A stretch of DNA of 64,000 bases from NCBI GenBank assembly GCA_038373885.1, contig JAWZYV010016956.1, positions 496,001 through 560,000 of the forward strand. The letters are read 5' to 3'. Of the stretch, positions 10,901 through 24,300 are shown piece after piece (position 1 is the stretch's first letter; each line of letters starts with the position of its first letter). A program made the position numbers and the translations under genes. Source of the stretch: Cheiracanthium punctorium (lineage: Eukaryota > Arthropoda > Arachnida > Araneae > Cheiracanthiidae). The notes under the pieces are model-generated. The model saw only the letters and a program-made list of their open reading frames with translations. It was not told where the DNA came from and did not search any database.

Positions 10901-13900
10901 CTCCGTTCTCTGAAGAAGGGCATTAGAGATCACAGATGGCTGGCTGACCCGTTTTTTGTTCATCATGAACATCGGTCCTACCTTCAGAGAAATGACGACA
11001 CCATTTCGTTACATTTTGTTGATTCACAATGTCCCCATAAACAGAAACAATTTCTTTGTGAATATCTGCTGGTTGCTGACCTTTTGCATGAAGAAAACAT
11101 ACGACGGAGCGCACTTCGCATTTGGCAGAATTCTGAATCGGCGCAGCCATTTTAAACACAAACTACTCCAACCAGAGTCAACGTTGCAATGCCGAACGAC
11201 CGCGAGGAGAAAGCTAAAGGTTCAAGGTTAACACCTGTGTTGCCAACTTGCTCGCCAAAACTTTTCTTTTTCTCTGGCATAGGGTGTATCTTTACTTTTC
11301 GAAATGCCCTCGTATAAAGTCAATTATTTTTGTTAAAAACTATACTAAATGTCATTTTAATATATACATATTTTTAATACAAATTGTTCAAGATGGAAAT
11401 GTCTATTGTGATGTCCTCATTAGGGGTAATGATGGTTGCTTATTGGATGCTTCCCTTACAAAGGGTCATCATGTTCGGGGACCCTCTGTCCAAGACTTCA
11501 AATACCAGTACCATGCCAGTGGGAAAAAAAAAAAAAAAATCAAATAAACAATCAAGGGTGGTGACTATGAAGAAATGACTTTTCCTACATTTTATTAGAC
11601 AATTCCAATTTTGTTTTTTATACAGTGAACTGACAGCTTGGCTGTACTGGACTACTCTGTAGTTATTATCATAGGCTGCAAAAGTTTTCTGTGGTGATTT
11701 GCTGTTTATTACAATTTAGGAAATTACTGGAAAAGTACACCATTTCCAGCTTTATAGCCCTTTCCTGTCTACCAACAAATTCAGTGAGAGGATACATGGG
11801 TTCATAGATCTGGCATACTGATTTTGTGCATTTAAACATTAGTCTTTCATTGAACCCAAATTCTTTGATTTGAAATACAGTCTAATCTAGAATCTTTAGA
11901 AGAAAATTACTTACTGAATGAATATTTTCATCAGTCTCAGGAGAGCTTTCTTTAACAATATCTTTGGTTGGGAAAAAAGGCTCATTCATATCTATAGACG
12001 GTGAAGGAGTTTTGACTTTTAAAATTGATTTTGGTGGAGAGGATTGAAAGAAATTTCCAAATTGTTTATAAATATCTGATGGACTTTGAATTAATGGATG
12101 ATTTTCATCTTCACTAGAGTCTATAACCTTGAAAAGACAAAACAGTTTTATAAATTTTATAAGTTATTAAAATTTCAAAGATGTTATAGTTTGTGCAAAT
12201 CAATAATTATCACCTGATAAGAAATAATATCTATTAATTATCTTTATAGCAATGAATTGTTCAAGATGAAGCTCTATATTTTTGAAAATTGCAGCAACAG
12301 GATTAGGAAAGTTAAAAAAGATTTCCTGCAGTCAGATATTCAAAAGTAACTAAAGTTTTTTTTTTTAATTGATTAGGCTTTTTAAACTATTACATTTAGC
12401 TTTAAAAATACTGTAGAATAAGTTTTTATGCAATACATCTTCAGTGTTACCTCAAAGTACAAATAAAAAATGTAGTTCTCTAATTGGGTAAAAAAGCATT
12501 CTGCCAAAGTGCTGACTCATTGACAGGGACCCTGTTGCACTTCACACATTTTCTGTTTCCATGCTAGTCATTATTTTTTAGCTACAGGATCCCCATTTGA
12601 ATTCATAACTGTGGATTTATTGGAAAATCAAAATAATTATGACAAAAGCTTGTCAACAGAACAACTTTGATAAAAGTTATGATCAATTGTAACTTTCCAC
12701 AACACTGAAATAAAAATTCATATAAAAACACTTTACAAACAGTGAGAGCAATTCTACAGTAATAAAGAAATGCTTGGGAAACAATAACAACTAATGACGG
12801 AACTCAGGATTTCTCCAAGATTATAAACAAGAAATATGAGATTCACATAATATGAAATACACCCACTAAACACTATGCAACATGAACAAAGAACACTCAA
12901 CAAAAACTGGTATTAGAACGTAAAATTAATAAAAACTTTGTATTATAACACATATGAATGTTACTTATAAACAAAATTACAGAAGGTTTGATCTTCCTCA
13001 GATGCAAAAAAGTTTAAGCACCTACAAGAGACTGAAATGAACTGATTGTTGATACGTAATTTTATGTGAGTTATTATACAAAGTTTTTATTAATTTTGTA
13101 ATGAAATATTCACAAAAGTTTCACTTTTAAATGCCTTAAGTATTATACAGAAAAGAAAAGTGATAAAAATGAAATAATAAATGTGACCAAAACAACTTAA
13201 ATAAAAGTTAAGATCCAAAATTATTCCCAAAATGATTGAAATCAAAATCCAGAAACCTGATGTTTATATTTTCAGCCTTCTACAGGCAAAAACATTAGGT
13301 TTAGCCATATTTAATGCTGCCCCTGGCAAGAGAGTAAAAAACTGTCTTTTCTCACAACTCTGACACACCAATAATGGTTGCAATGACAGAGTTGTTGGGA
13401 GACCCAGTCCTGGTCCAAATGTTGCAAAAGAATTGGGCAAATTTCAGATTTTTTTTTTTTTTTAAACCATAAAAGCAAAAGAAAAAGGTGCAAGTTGATA
13501 AAATGTTCATTTTCTAACTTTCTGTCTTATGATATAATGTTTATGCAGTTGTAAAAAGAAAAGATTTTTATTCATTGTACTTAAAATGGTTGACATGTGC
13601 CTGAAAATCCAAGACTCTGTAGATTCAAATATTTATTTACAATTTTCCAAAAATATTAGAAAATTTCAATTACAGATCTTTTGTAAACTATAAAATGAGA
13701 AAGATGATGCAGGATGATGAAATGTTCAGATTATTTCTAATAATGTAGCATTTATGAAAGAAATAAAAAATACCCTAATTAAAATGCCCAAGATGCGCTA
13801 TCATGGTCAAGCGTACATTAGTTGCACATATTTAGATGTCCAAAACCATCTTAAATGTTCACTATGAGTTTTAATAATACTGAAGAAAATATTTTACTAA

Positions 13901-15302
13901 TTAAAAAAACCTTCTACCATCTGATTTTTTTATGTAAACTTCAGACAAAAAAGATCCACTTCAAAATGAAACTTTGACCCCATTTGAAACAACTTTTCAT
14001 TGGCAGTCGTCCCCCCCCATTCATTAAAAATAAACAGTTTAGAGTAAAATTCATACAGAAATAAGTAATTACAACAGCTTGGTATAATTGGTACAAACAT
14101 AGAATACCTGATTTTAATTTTTAAAGGACACATAAACCTTTTTTTCAAAGAAGAAAGTTTTTTTTTGGGGGGGGGGGGGAGAAGTTTACTTAAGCTGGTA
14201 ACTGCTTTTTGAAACAAAATTTCCAAGTAGCATGTCACTCTATTGGGGGGGGGGGGAAGAAAAAAAAAACCTCACATCATCCTCAATTATTTATATTTCG
14301 TCAGAGTATTTCCCCCCACCATCTAGCTACTTATAAGATACTGAATGTGCTTTTTTCTGAAATTTGGATTCTTTTCAACTTACATTTTAATATATTTAAT
14401 GAATGTTTGCAGAATTGTTTTTTTCAAATTTGAAGAGAATATTCAAAATACGGACAGAAAAAATACCCTAATGTCAGAAAAGGCACATTATAAATCATGC
14501 CAAAAAAGGAGACATATATAAACATCAGGAAAAATTGAGATTAAAAATAAAATAACTATGGTAACTATAGGCGAAATAGTTTTTTCCATAGGATAACATA
14601 AGACTGCTATTTTGCATTCAATATGTGGATAGTATCTTATGGGATCGCAACATTAAAATCTTTGTTTTTCCGGTTTAATTGAGATTGCATAGTGGTTCTG
14701 CAATTAGCAACTTTCAGAGCTAACTCTACAATGTTTTGAAATGGATTTAGGAACAATTTTATAGTATTTGTCTAAACTACTTTATAGATTTATAATTAAA
14801 TATTTTTTTTAGATATCTATATGTGCAAACTTAAATTTGTAATATATTGGGCTTATTTTTAAAATTTCAATAATAAGAGTTATTATATTTAAGTTAAGAT
14901 ATTAAATGACTGCATTTTTCTACTTTGAACATGTACATCAACATCAATAACTTTTTCAGCGCTATTTTTCTGAGTAAAATCACTTGATAATTATTTAGAC
15001 TAAACAAGCCAGAGGTAGACCAAGGAAATTAATCTTAGCTTTCATGGTGTTAGGTGGAGGGAACTGCTGAGTCTTAACAAGTCTAGTCTCATTTAAATAT
15101 AACGAGGGTTGTAGATGATCCCACTTGCTGGGGAGTTCACCTGAGATAAATGGGGAGGGTGACCGCGATAGCGGTTTACGTCCACCAGACCCCCCCCCCC
15201 AGGCTTATTTATTTACTACAAAATAAAACTTTTACAATCGCTAAAAGCGTTACAAACTGCCAGCGGCACACAGGCCAGGCTAAAATTACATATATAATTA
15301 CA

Positions 15303-15338
<36 letters not shown>

Positions 15339-18300
15339 CCCACAAATCAAACACAAAGCAGACAAAATACCACGTATTGTCAACCCTGTTTATATGCCCT
15401 TCCCTTTTTTCTTTTCTTCCTCTCTTTTTTTTCTTCTCCCTTCCTACATATATTTATTGTAAGCCACTAGCCCCAAGGAAGAAAACCACAACATCTGAGG
15501 GGAGGGTACGTTAACTATAGAATATATATATAAAAATACATACATTCAATCATAATAAGATCAACAATATTTACAATATAAGTCAAGTCCAATTAAAATA
15601 TAATTTACCATCGAAGCACATACTTTACAATTAAAAGCCAATTACAAATGAATTTAAAATCAGTTTACTAGTAAAACACAGAAAACTAATAAAATATTGG
15701 ATGGAATCACTTTCTAAAAATGTCTAATAAAATATATACTGAAAAAAAAAAAAAAAAAAAAACTGCAATATGTTCCCAAAATTAAAATTACAATCATAAG
15801 TACGTAAAAACAGCATTAAAAACCTATATACAATGTAAGAACAATTATTCATCCACACTCCCAGATATATACTTCTTATATCTAATCCTGAGAGTTTGAT
15901 AGTTCTGTGCCAATTTACAAATATTTTCTTGTTTTTTTATAATTAATATAAAATGTTTTAATTCTCCAATTTTGACATTTAAACTAAATGAATTAGGCAC
16001 AAATGGGCAGTTTTCATATACATAATGGAGAGAACGGCCAACTTTACCTCATTCACAAAGATCATTATCAAATTTACCAATGCGATACAAAAACGTGGGA
16101 AAGAAACCTTTTCCCGTTATATACGGAATCACTTCTTTATTTAAAATCGATTTATTTATACATATATTTTTTAAAATCGAAAGGTCTCCTTGCCAGTCTC
16201 CTCCCGTTCCCAGGCAATCTGCCACATACTGGCAATCTCGAGTTTAAAATATTTTTTCACAGCAGAAATTGGAATGGGTACATCTCTTCTTAAGATGTCA
16301 AAGTTTTCTAATAGAGGCTTTTTAGACAGACTGTCAGCTCGCTCGTTACCGAGCGTGAAAACATGTGCCTTAATCCAAGAAAATCTCTCTGAAGATGGGT
16401 TAATTTTAAACGAAGGGTAGGGGTGAGCACAGGGTACCAGATGTCAGAAAGATATTTGATTTGTTTCAGAGTCACAGTATTATACCATGTTTTTAAAATA
16501 TTGACACTAGAACCCCAGCCCAAACCCCGAACCCCAAATAAATTTCCCATGAAAACAAAGATTCTCTCCCTCAGGCTATCAATGTGTTCATATACACTCT
16601 ATAACAAAAAAATCGACGCACCAAGAAACAATCATCCGATTTCATTGAAATTTCGTATGCATGAATGTTTTGAACAGATATGCAAATGATTGAAATTTGG
16701 TGTCCAATGAATGAATAGTTTGATCTCTAGCGCATCGGAACTGCGCATCCAGCAGACGTATATAATTAGCAGTTCTTCAACGGTTGTTAAAACTTTCGGT
16801 TTGATTGCGATTCAGATGACCTTTCAACAACTTAAAAAATGCCTCGCTGCAGGATTCGTGCTCATTATGAGCAACTGTCAGAGTTTGACAGAGGTCGTAT
16901 CATTGGATTGAAAGAGGCCGGTTAGACTAATCGGCTCGTCATTTGAGTCGAAGCGATGCAACGATTCGAAGATGCTGATAAGGATGGGTGGAAAATGGCA
17001 GAGTGCAGCATCAGGATGGTAGCGGTCGACCTAGGGCTACAACAGATTGTGAGGACAGAGTGATGGTCCGATCACCTGTCACAGCGCCTTCTTCATCTCT
17101 ATCAACCATCAGACGTTCAACCCAAACACCAGTGTCCATCATGACCATTCACAGACGGTTGAGAGAGCGAAATCTACGCTCGCGCCGACCGTTACGTCAC
17201 CTGCCACTCACGCCTGCACACTGCCGAGCCAGATTACAGTGGTGCAGGGCTCGATCAGGTTGGAATGATGCCGACTGGGGACGTATAGTCTTTAGCGACG
17301 AATCCCGCTTCCAACTGTGTCCTGACGATCATCGAAGACGTGTTTGGAGACGCACAGGGCAGAGGGGGGATCCTGCTTTCACTATTGCACGCCACACCGG
17401 CCCTCAACAAGGCATTATGGTCTGGTGTGCCATTTCCTTTGACAGCCGGACCCCTTTGGTCGTCATTAGAGGTACACTTACTGCACAGCGGTACGTGGAC
17501 GACATCCTAAGACCCGTTTTGCTACCATTCCTTTTGCAGTGCCCTGGGCTGGTTTTTCAGCAGGACAATGCCAGACTACATATGGCTCGTGTTGCTCTAA
17601 ACTGTCTACAAGCTTTTCAAACTCTTCCTTGGCCTGCCAGATCGCCAGATCTCTCTTCCATCGAGCATGTCTGGGATATGATGGGAAGGCGATTGCATCT
17701 GGCATGGACTGTTGATGACCTCGTTCAACAATTGGAGCGAATTTGGCAGGAAATACCGCAGGAAACCATCCGGGAGCTTTATTGGTCTATGCCACACCGT
17801 GTGGCAGCTTGTATCCAGGCTAGTGGCGGGTCAACACCTTATTGAACTTGTTACTGTAACTCTGAAATAAATTATTCAATTGTTCTGAAATTTTAATCAT
17901 TTACTATTCTGTACATTGTCTTCCTATCCACCAATTTTCGTTTCAATCGGACACCTCCTTCTGGCTGCGTCAATTTACTTGTTATAGAGTGTATTTACTG
18001 TGATTTACTACCTAAAGCAGCTTCCTCCTTATGAAGACAACCCACTTGCTGGGGTTGTCTTCATAAGGAGGAAGCTGCTTTACACATTCTTTGTGAATGT
18101 GAGTATTCTCTGCGTACAGATTTGAGCATCTTGGCCAAGACACCATATTATTGAGTGCTGGGAGCTTCACAACATGTCGATTAAGTCTATGCTGATGTTT
18201 GTATCTGCAACTGGGCTCTTTTCCTAGGGTCTTTTTTTCAGGATTTCCTTATTGCCTGAGGTTATCACAATAGACCTCTAGTCGCGGTGCCTGGCCTTAC

Positions 18301-21300
18301 AGGGCCACCCCTCTAAAGTCATAAATCATAGACTAAACAATGTAAAGTTTACCATTTGATATAAAGCATAAGATGACTCTTTTTTATATTTTAAGAATAA
18401 TATAGTGCTTTAGTATCCCAACATTTGATTTTCAAGCCAAAATTATAAGCTATAGAACTGATTTTTAATAAGCCAGAGGACTAATTTTGTTTTAAATTTT
18501 TATTTATTATTACTTATATTAAGCACAGATTTTTAAACATATAACAATTAATATTATCATTGATATATTATTAGGAAAACTTTCAGGAGAACATGCAGAA
18601 ATATACAATTTTTAATGCAAAGAATGAACAACCAGAATGAAAGAATATTATTATTTTGGTTACCTTATATTTAGAGCTACAACTGTTCTGCTTTTTAGCT
18701 TTACTATGCTTGAACGTAATTTTCTTTATATTTTGCTTAGAAGATAAATCTTGCCATCTCACATGCTTCTCGCTTTTGGGTGAAACAATTTCTTGGACAT
18801 TGGCATTTGCATCTTTCTTATGGTTATCTTCACAGTCATCTCCTGTTTCACTTTCTGTTTTCCTAAATAATATATATATATATATATATATAATTAATAA
18901 GTAAGACACAAAGAATGTTACTGAAAAAATTACATACCCTGTAGGAAAATATATATATATATATATCAGCAAAATCATAGGGCCAAACAGTATGAAGATC
19001 AAAAAACAATGAGCCATAAATTATACAAAAATTAATGGAATGGAAATTATAACCTCTGGGACTCATGAGGGGCCATACCCAAAATATTATAATTAAAGAC
19101 AACAAAGTAGTAGGATTTTGGTTGTGTGGCATATCGAAAGATATATTCTCTCCACACCTTTAGGTCCTATCCTACTATACAAAAACAAGAAAATAAATAC
19201 ATAATTATTTTGAAAACAAAATAATCAAAAAACACTGCAAAACAGACATACCCAACAGGAACAATGCAGATCACATGGCATGAGACAGCAAATTTTGTTG
19301 TAAGAATAACCAAAACCAAGAGGTGAAAAACACACACACACACACACATATATATATAGTTCTTAACTAATGTTATAATTCCATAGACCAGCAGTCATCC
19401 ATTTTGAAATTACATATACATTTGATTACAGCATATTAACTGAAATATGAAAGGAGGGAAAATAAGCACTTTATAAGTAGTTTACAAATACTTTCTGATA
19501 AAAATAAGTCTAAATTTTCTACACCTGCCATAACATATGTTTTAAAGTTGTCGTCATTGCTTGATAAATTGTGTTTGCAAAGAAAAAAAGTTTCTAAGCA
19601 AAATAAGCAGTTTTTACTAATTGTATCATGTCAAAATTAAGCACTTTTTACAGTCCTTAGAAAACAAAGATCAGAATTAAGCCCTTTTAAGATAAAGGAC
19701 TCCCAGGCTTGCTGTCTTAGTGATTCTTGACTCTCAATAAAGGGATAACATATCATCATGGGCTCTGCACTTAATAGTTTTAAATACACTGTTCAAAAAT
19801 ACTGAGAACCCAGAAAACTAATGACTTAATTGTGAAAGCCTGGCATTTATAACAAGAAAGATAAATCATGCCAAACGCATAGATTATAAAACACTTTCCA
19901 ACACAAAAATATTTTTGCAACAAATTTGGTGATGTATTTTCCTTAAAACTGGCAAGATTTCAGAGAGATAGTGTTGTATTATCACTATAAATGCAATTTT
20001 ATGAGACACTGTAAAAGACCTTTAATTTTTTTTTCAAAGTTTAACTGAAGAATATAAAAATTTTATATTCATTGTCTTGTGCTAGAAATGTATTAGTTTC
20101 TCTCAAATGCCACAGACTGTAATGTACTGAAATTATTTTGAGTGCTCCTGTAGAAGAACTATTAATAATACAGACATTATTCTCAATGGAGAGCATTATT
20201 TTGAGAGCCTTAGTAATACATATGCCAACTTTGTTTTCTTTCAAAAATCCGAATATCTCTAAAATACATTTTCAAGAATGACTTCCCATAGAGTATGATG
20301 TAGATTTTTTTTCTCCTGTAAAAGAACTATAAATGCTACTTACACCATTTTCAATAAGATACATGGTACTTTACATAGAAAAAACATAAATTTCGCACAA
20401 ATTGATGTATATTTACAGCCATTAGAACAATGGATGGGTGGACAACAGAACAGACAAATAACCGAAATCATAAAGACCTCTCAAACTTGCTGGTAAGTTA
20501 AAAATACAAATATTCCTTTTATACAACATAACGGTATTGGACGAACACAGAGAGCAAGAAATTTATTCTTTTAAGGGTTAACAGTCTTAAAATTCATTTT
20601 CCAAGCGCAACGAAAGTTTGCAATTTTGTTCCATGTAAAACCATTAACCCGGTTTTGGGTAGTAACGCATAAACGGACTTTCGTTGGTCGGAGACCCCCT
20701 CCTACTCCTAGGCAGATAGCCCTTAGCCATTCCTTAACAAAACACAATACTCTAAATCGGTTAATTGCAGCAAGAGAAATGAATTTTCAAAATTCCCAAA
20801 GAAATCGTCATAGCTTAATATAATCACATTCGACATTTTTCAAGGTACTTGCATATCATTCCGGCAGTCCACAAGACGAGTAACTTTTACGCCAAGATAA
20901 ATGCCGGACACATGAAACTACTAATGGTTCGGAATACGATTGGCAACATTTTGTCAGCAAATTAGAGGAAAAAATAGTTTGGCGTTAATGACTGCCGGGA
21001 TAATACATAAGTACCTTTTTCGATTTATCAGCAAATAATGAAAATATTGGCAAGTTCGGTTCCTTTTTCAAAGCATTTTTTTGGCACCATATTTGGCAAT
21101 TTATAGCAAAAGTCGCCAATATTAGCGACTTTTGGCACAACCTTTGAGGGAGGCACACAATCAGCATCGGATTATTAGCTAATCATATTGCAGGATAGTA
21201 TTATATGTTGTAAATAGATGCCCGTCTCTAAACCAGGGTGCGAACTGAACATTTTCTCCAGGGAGGGACATTTGAAAGGAAACATTCTCCAGGGGGGGAC

Positions 21301-24300
21301 GCTTGAAAAGGAAAAGGAGGGAAGGTGCAAATGCTTCACTCACATGATATTACTTGACAAATGCAGTCGTCGACACGTGTGGGAACTGACTTATATTCAA
21401 ACTAAAGTCAGATTGTTTGTTCTATGGAATCACAGATACACAAGCTGCATACAATACACCTGTATTGGAAACCACCCATGAGGGTTTTTAGCTTAGAAAA
21501 GAGACGAAATTTTAAAGCAGTCGCCTTAGAGTATAGTAACAAACGATAACATACAACTTTCATTTTGACAATCCCAAATCTTTGCTCACCAGTTTAACAT
21601 TTCTTCAGCAGGGGATAAATAATATCCCTGGCAGGGATCAATTAATATTTCTCTAGCCAGGGGTATTACATTCTTCAGCCGGGGACGATCCCCGGCATCC
21701 CCCCCCCGTCAATTCGCACCCTGCTCTAAACTGCCATTGACCGTATTGTATTGAAATTATTTTGAGTGCTCCTGTAGAAAAACATTTACTATACAGACAC
21801 TATTTTCGAAGGAAAGCTTCATCTTCTAATTCTTAATAACATCTAATTTTGTTTCATTTCAAAGAGCAGAATATCTCTAAAACTAGAAATTAAATCCAGT
21901 TGTGGAGCAATTACAACAAGCGCTAGAAAAAACATTTGATGAAAATATGTCTACATTCAATATATTTAATTTTCATCCACCTAAAATAAATAAATTCATA
22001 TTCAATTCCAGACCCAAATCGAATTTTATGCTCTACTGGAAACGAGCAGAAACTTTTCGCAGTCGAAAGATTTAGTTTGTGTACACAACCATTCAAATAT
22101 CCAGCAGATGATTTATTTGAGGGAAAAAAAAAAAAAAAAAAAAAACCGTGTAATCTGGAAAAACTATTTTAAACGTATTGGAATCCCAATTGTATGAAGA
22201 AAGACGTATCACTTGAAACAGGTAATTTTGTCATGCAATTGATTCACTTTTTTGACCCCCGGAAATGAAATGGTGCTGAAAATAGCAAAAAGTCACTTAA
22301 AAATGAGGTAACGGATGGATTTTGAGATTTTTAAAATAGCACTGATTGTTTTCTATATTTTTATGCATAATTATGAAAAATTTCAAGCGGATCGTACAAA
22401 CAGTGTAGAAGTTATTAGGCTTTTTGTCCTTGACTTTGTAATCTTTTTGCAGTAATGGCAGAGAGAGTTTTATCTTGAGGTCAGGGATCAGGGTAACTAT
22501 ACAGTAGGATGATACGCTTTAAGGATGATACGTAGGATGATACGTAAGAATAGCTTCCCGTAGAGCGCAATATATTGGGAATATTTTGAGTGCTCCTGCA
22601 GAAAACTATAAATGCTACATAGATCATTTTCAATAGGGTACATGGTACTGTGGATAAGAATAATCTTATATAATAAAATCCGAGAGTAAACATTGTATGT
22701 AGCTATGTATGTAGGTAAGTTTGTGACCTCCGATCTTTTTGCGCCCGTCTCTCGATCGCATTGCGTCGAGACGGTTGGTCGCAGAAGTACCGAATTTCGC
22801 ATACGACTTCACTAAGACTAAGAGACTTCACTAAGACTCAATCCGACACGCCTCGGAGCGATTTTTTCGAAATTCGAATTAGAAAAGGTTTTATTTTATG
22901 TTTTGTCCGATTTTTAGAGATTTTTCTTGCATAATATGTAATAATGCCGGTAATTGCACTCGCAGGTAAAATGATGTTTGCATCATCGGATAGAGGAGAA
23001 AATTTTCTTTCAAAAACAGTTTGTTTTGACTATGTAACATATTTTGCCGATTTTTGGGGAATTTTTAAAAAGAATTTCTCTTTTGACGAAGTTTGCATAA
23101 AATAATTTTAAAACTGTTGCATCTTTAATTCTATCCATCATAACTTTTTTATATTGCGGCAAAAGACGGAGCATACAATTCGCCCACTTTTAAAAGAAGA
23201 ACGGAGGAAAAATATAAATTAGGAGATTTTTTACGAATTTTTATGTAAAGAAGGATTTTGAATTAAAAAAAAGCTGCTTCAAGATTTCGGTATGATATCT
23301 TCCGCTATGGTTGTCTTGGAAACAGTAACAATGAATAAAATTGCCAGTTGAAAAAAATAAATAAAATTACTTTAAAATAACTGAATTTTCGCATGCGAAA
23401 TCTACGTCATTTTCATGTAATGAGTTTAAAACCCCTTTCAAAACTCAATCAGAATAATGGAGTCACAAGCAGCAAAACATACGGCACCTACGAAATAATT
23501 CCATATTTTATATTACGTTGCCAGAAAAAGAAATGAATGCTGCTTTTTAAACAATGAATTACCCAGCATTATTTTCGATTGAGTTTTTAAACGGGACACG
23601 TTTTCGAATCGCAAGAAATATTTTGCGGAGCTAAATACGTCAATCTGACAAGAATTGTGTATAAAAATGTATAGAACTTTTCGACCTACATCATTGCATT
23701 ACGTCAGATCATAGCAACCAGTCTGGTAACACTTTCCTGTAGGACACACTAACGTTCGTTTGAGGACGGTGATTGGCGGAATACTCGTCTTTCTAGCTCT
23801 AAATATCCGAGTTGTCATACAAAAAGTTGCCCTGACGTCATGTCGAAATGCTCTATGGAAAGCTGTTTTAATGGAAACGATAAAGTGAAACGATTATTGT
23901 TTTTGCTAATGCGTAAATTGCAAAGAATCGCCAAACAATAAAAGACTACATTCGTAGCAAATATCTAAACCGTTTCTTTAAATTAAGCATTAAAGATGGA
24001 AAAACGAAAATATATTGGTATCAGTAAAAGAAAGTATAAGTAATAGTTAGTAGATATGTTAGGGCAATATTGATCAAAGCACAATATACTGCATTAATAA
24101 ATACTTCGTGAAACTATTCGTTTCTATTCGTTTTTCAACGGCCGTCTTACATCACAGCTAACTAAACATTATATAATTTTAAGTCGCGTTAATATATCCC
24201 GCGGTAGTTTACACAGAAAAGACAGTACCTGAACTTATTTTTTCTTGGAGATTCTGTTTTGTCACAAGTAATTATGGTCACATTTTAGGAAAATTTTCTC

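Noticed and set aside
15150..15470. 106-codon open frame on the plus strand
   Set aside because: It is carried by a CA microsatellite and pyrimidine-rich sequence; low-complexity peptide, no homology.
16988..17845. Tc1 transposase as an intact gene starting at 16988
   Set aside because: Family proteins start at MPRCRIRAHYEQL, present at 16839 but separated by stops and a frame change; the 16988 start lacks the DNA-binding domain.
18583..19132. Long minus-strand open frames around URI1 exon 8
   Set aside because: Only 18664-18862 is coding; the extensions are read-through into a TA microsatellite and intron.
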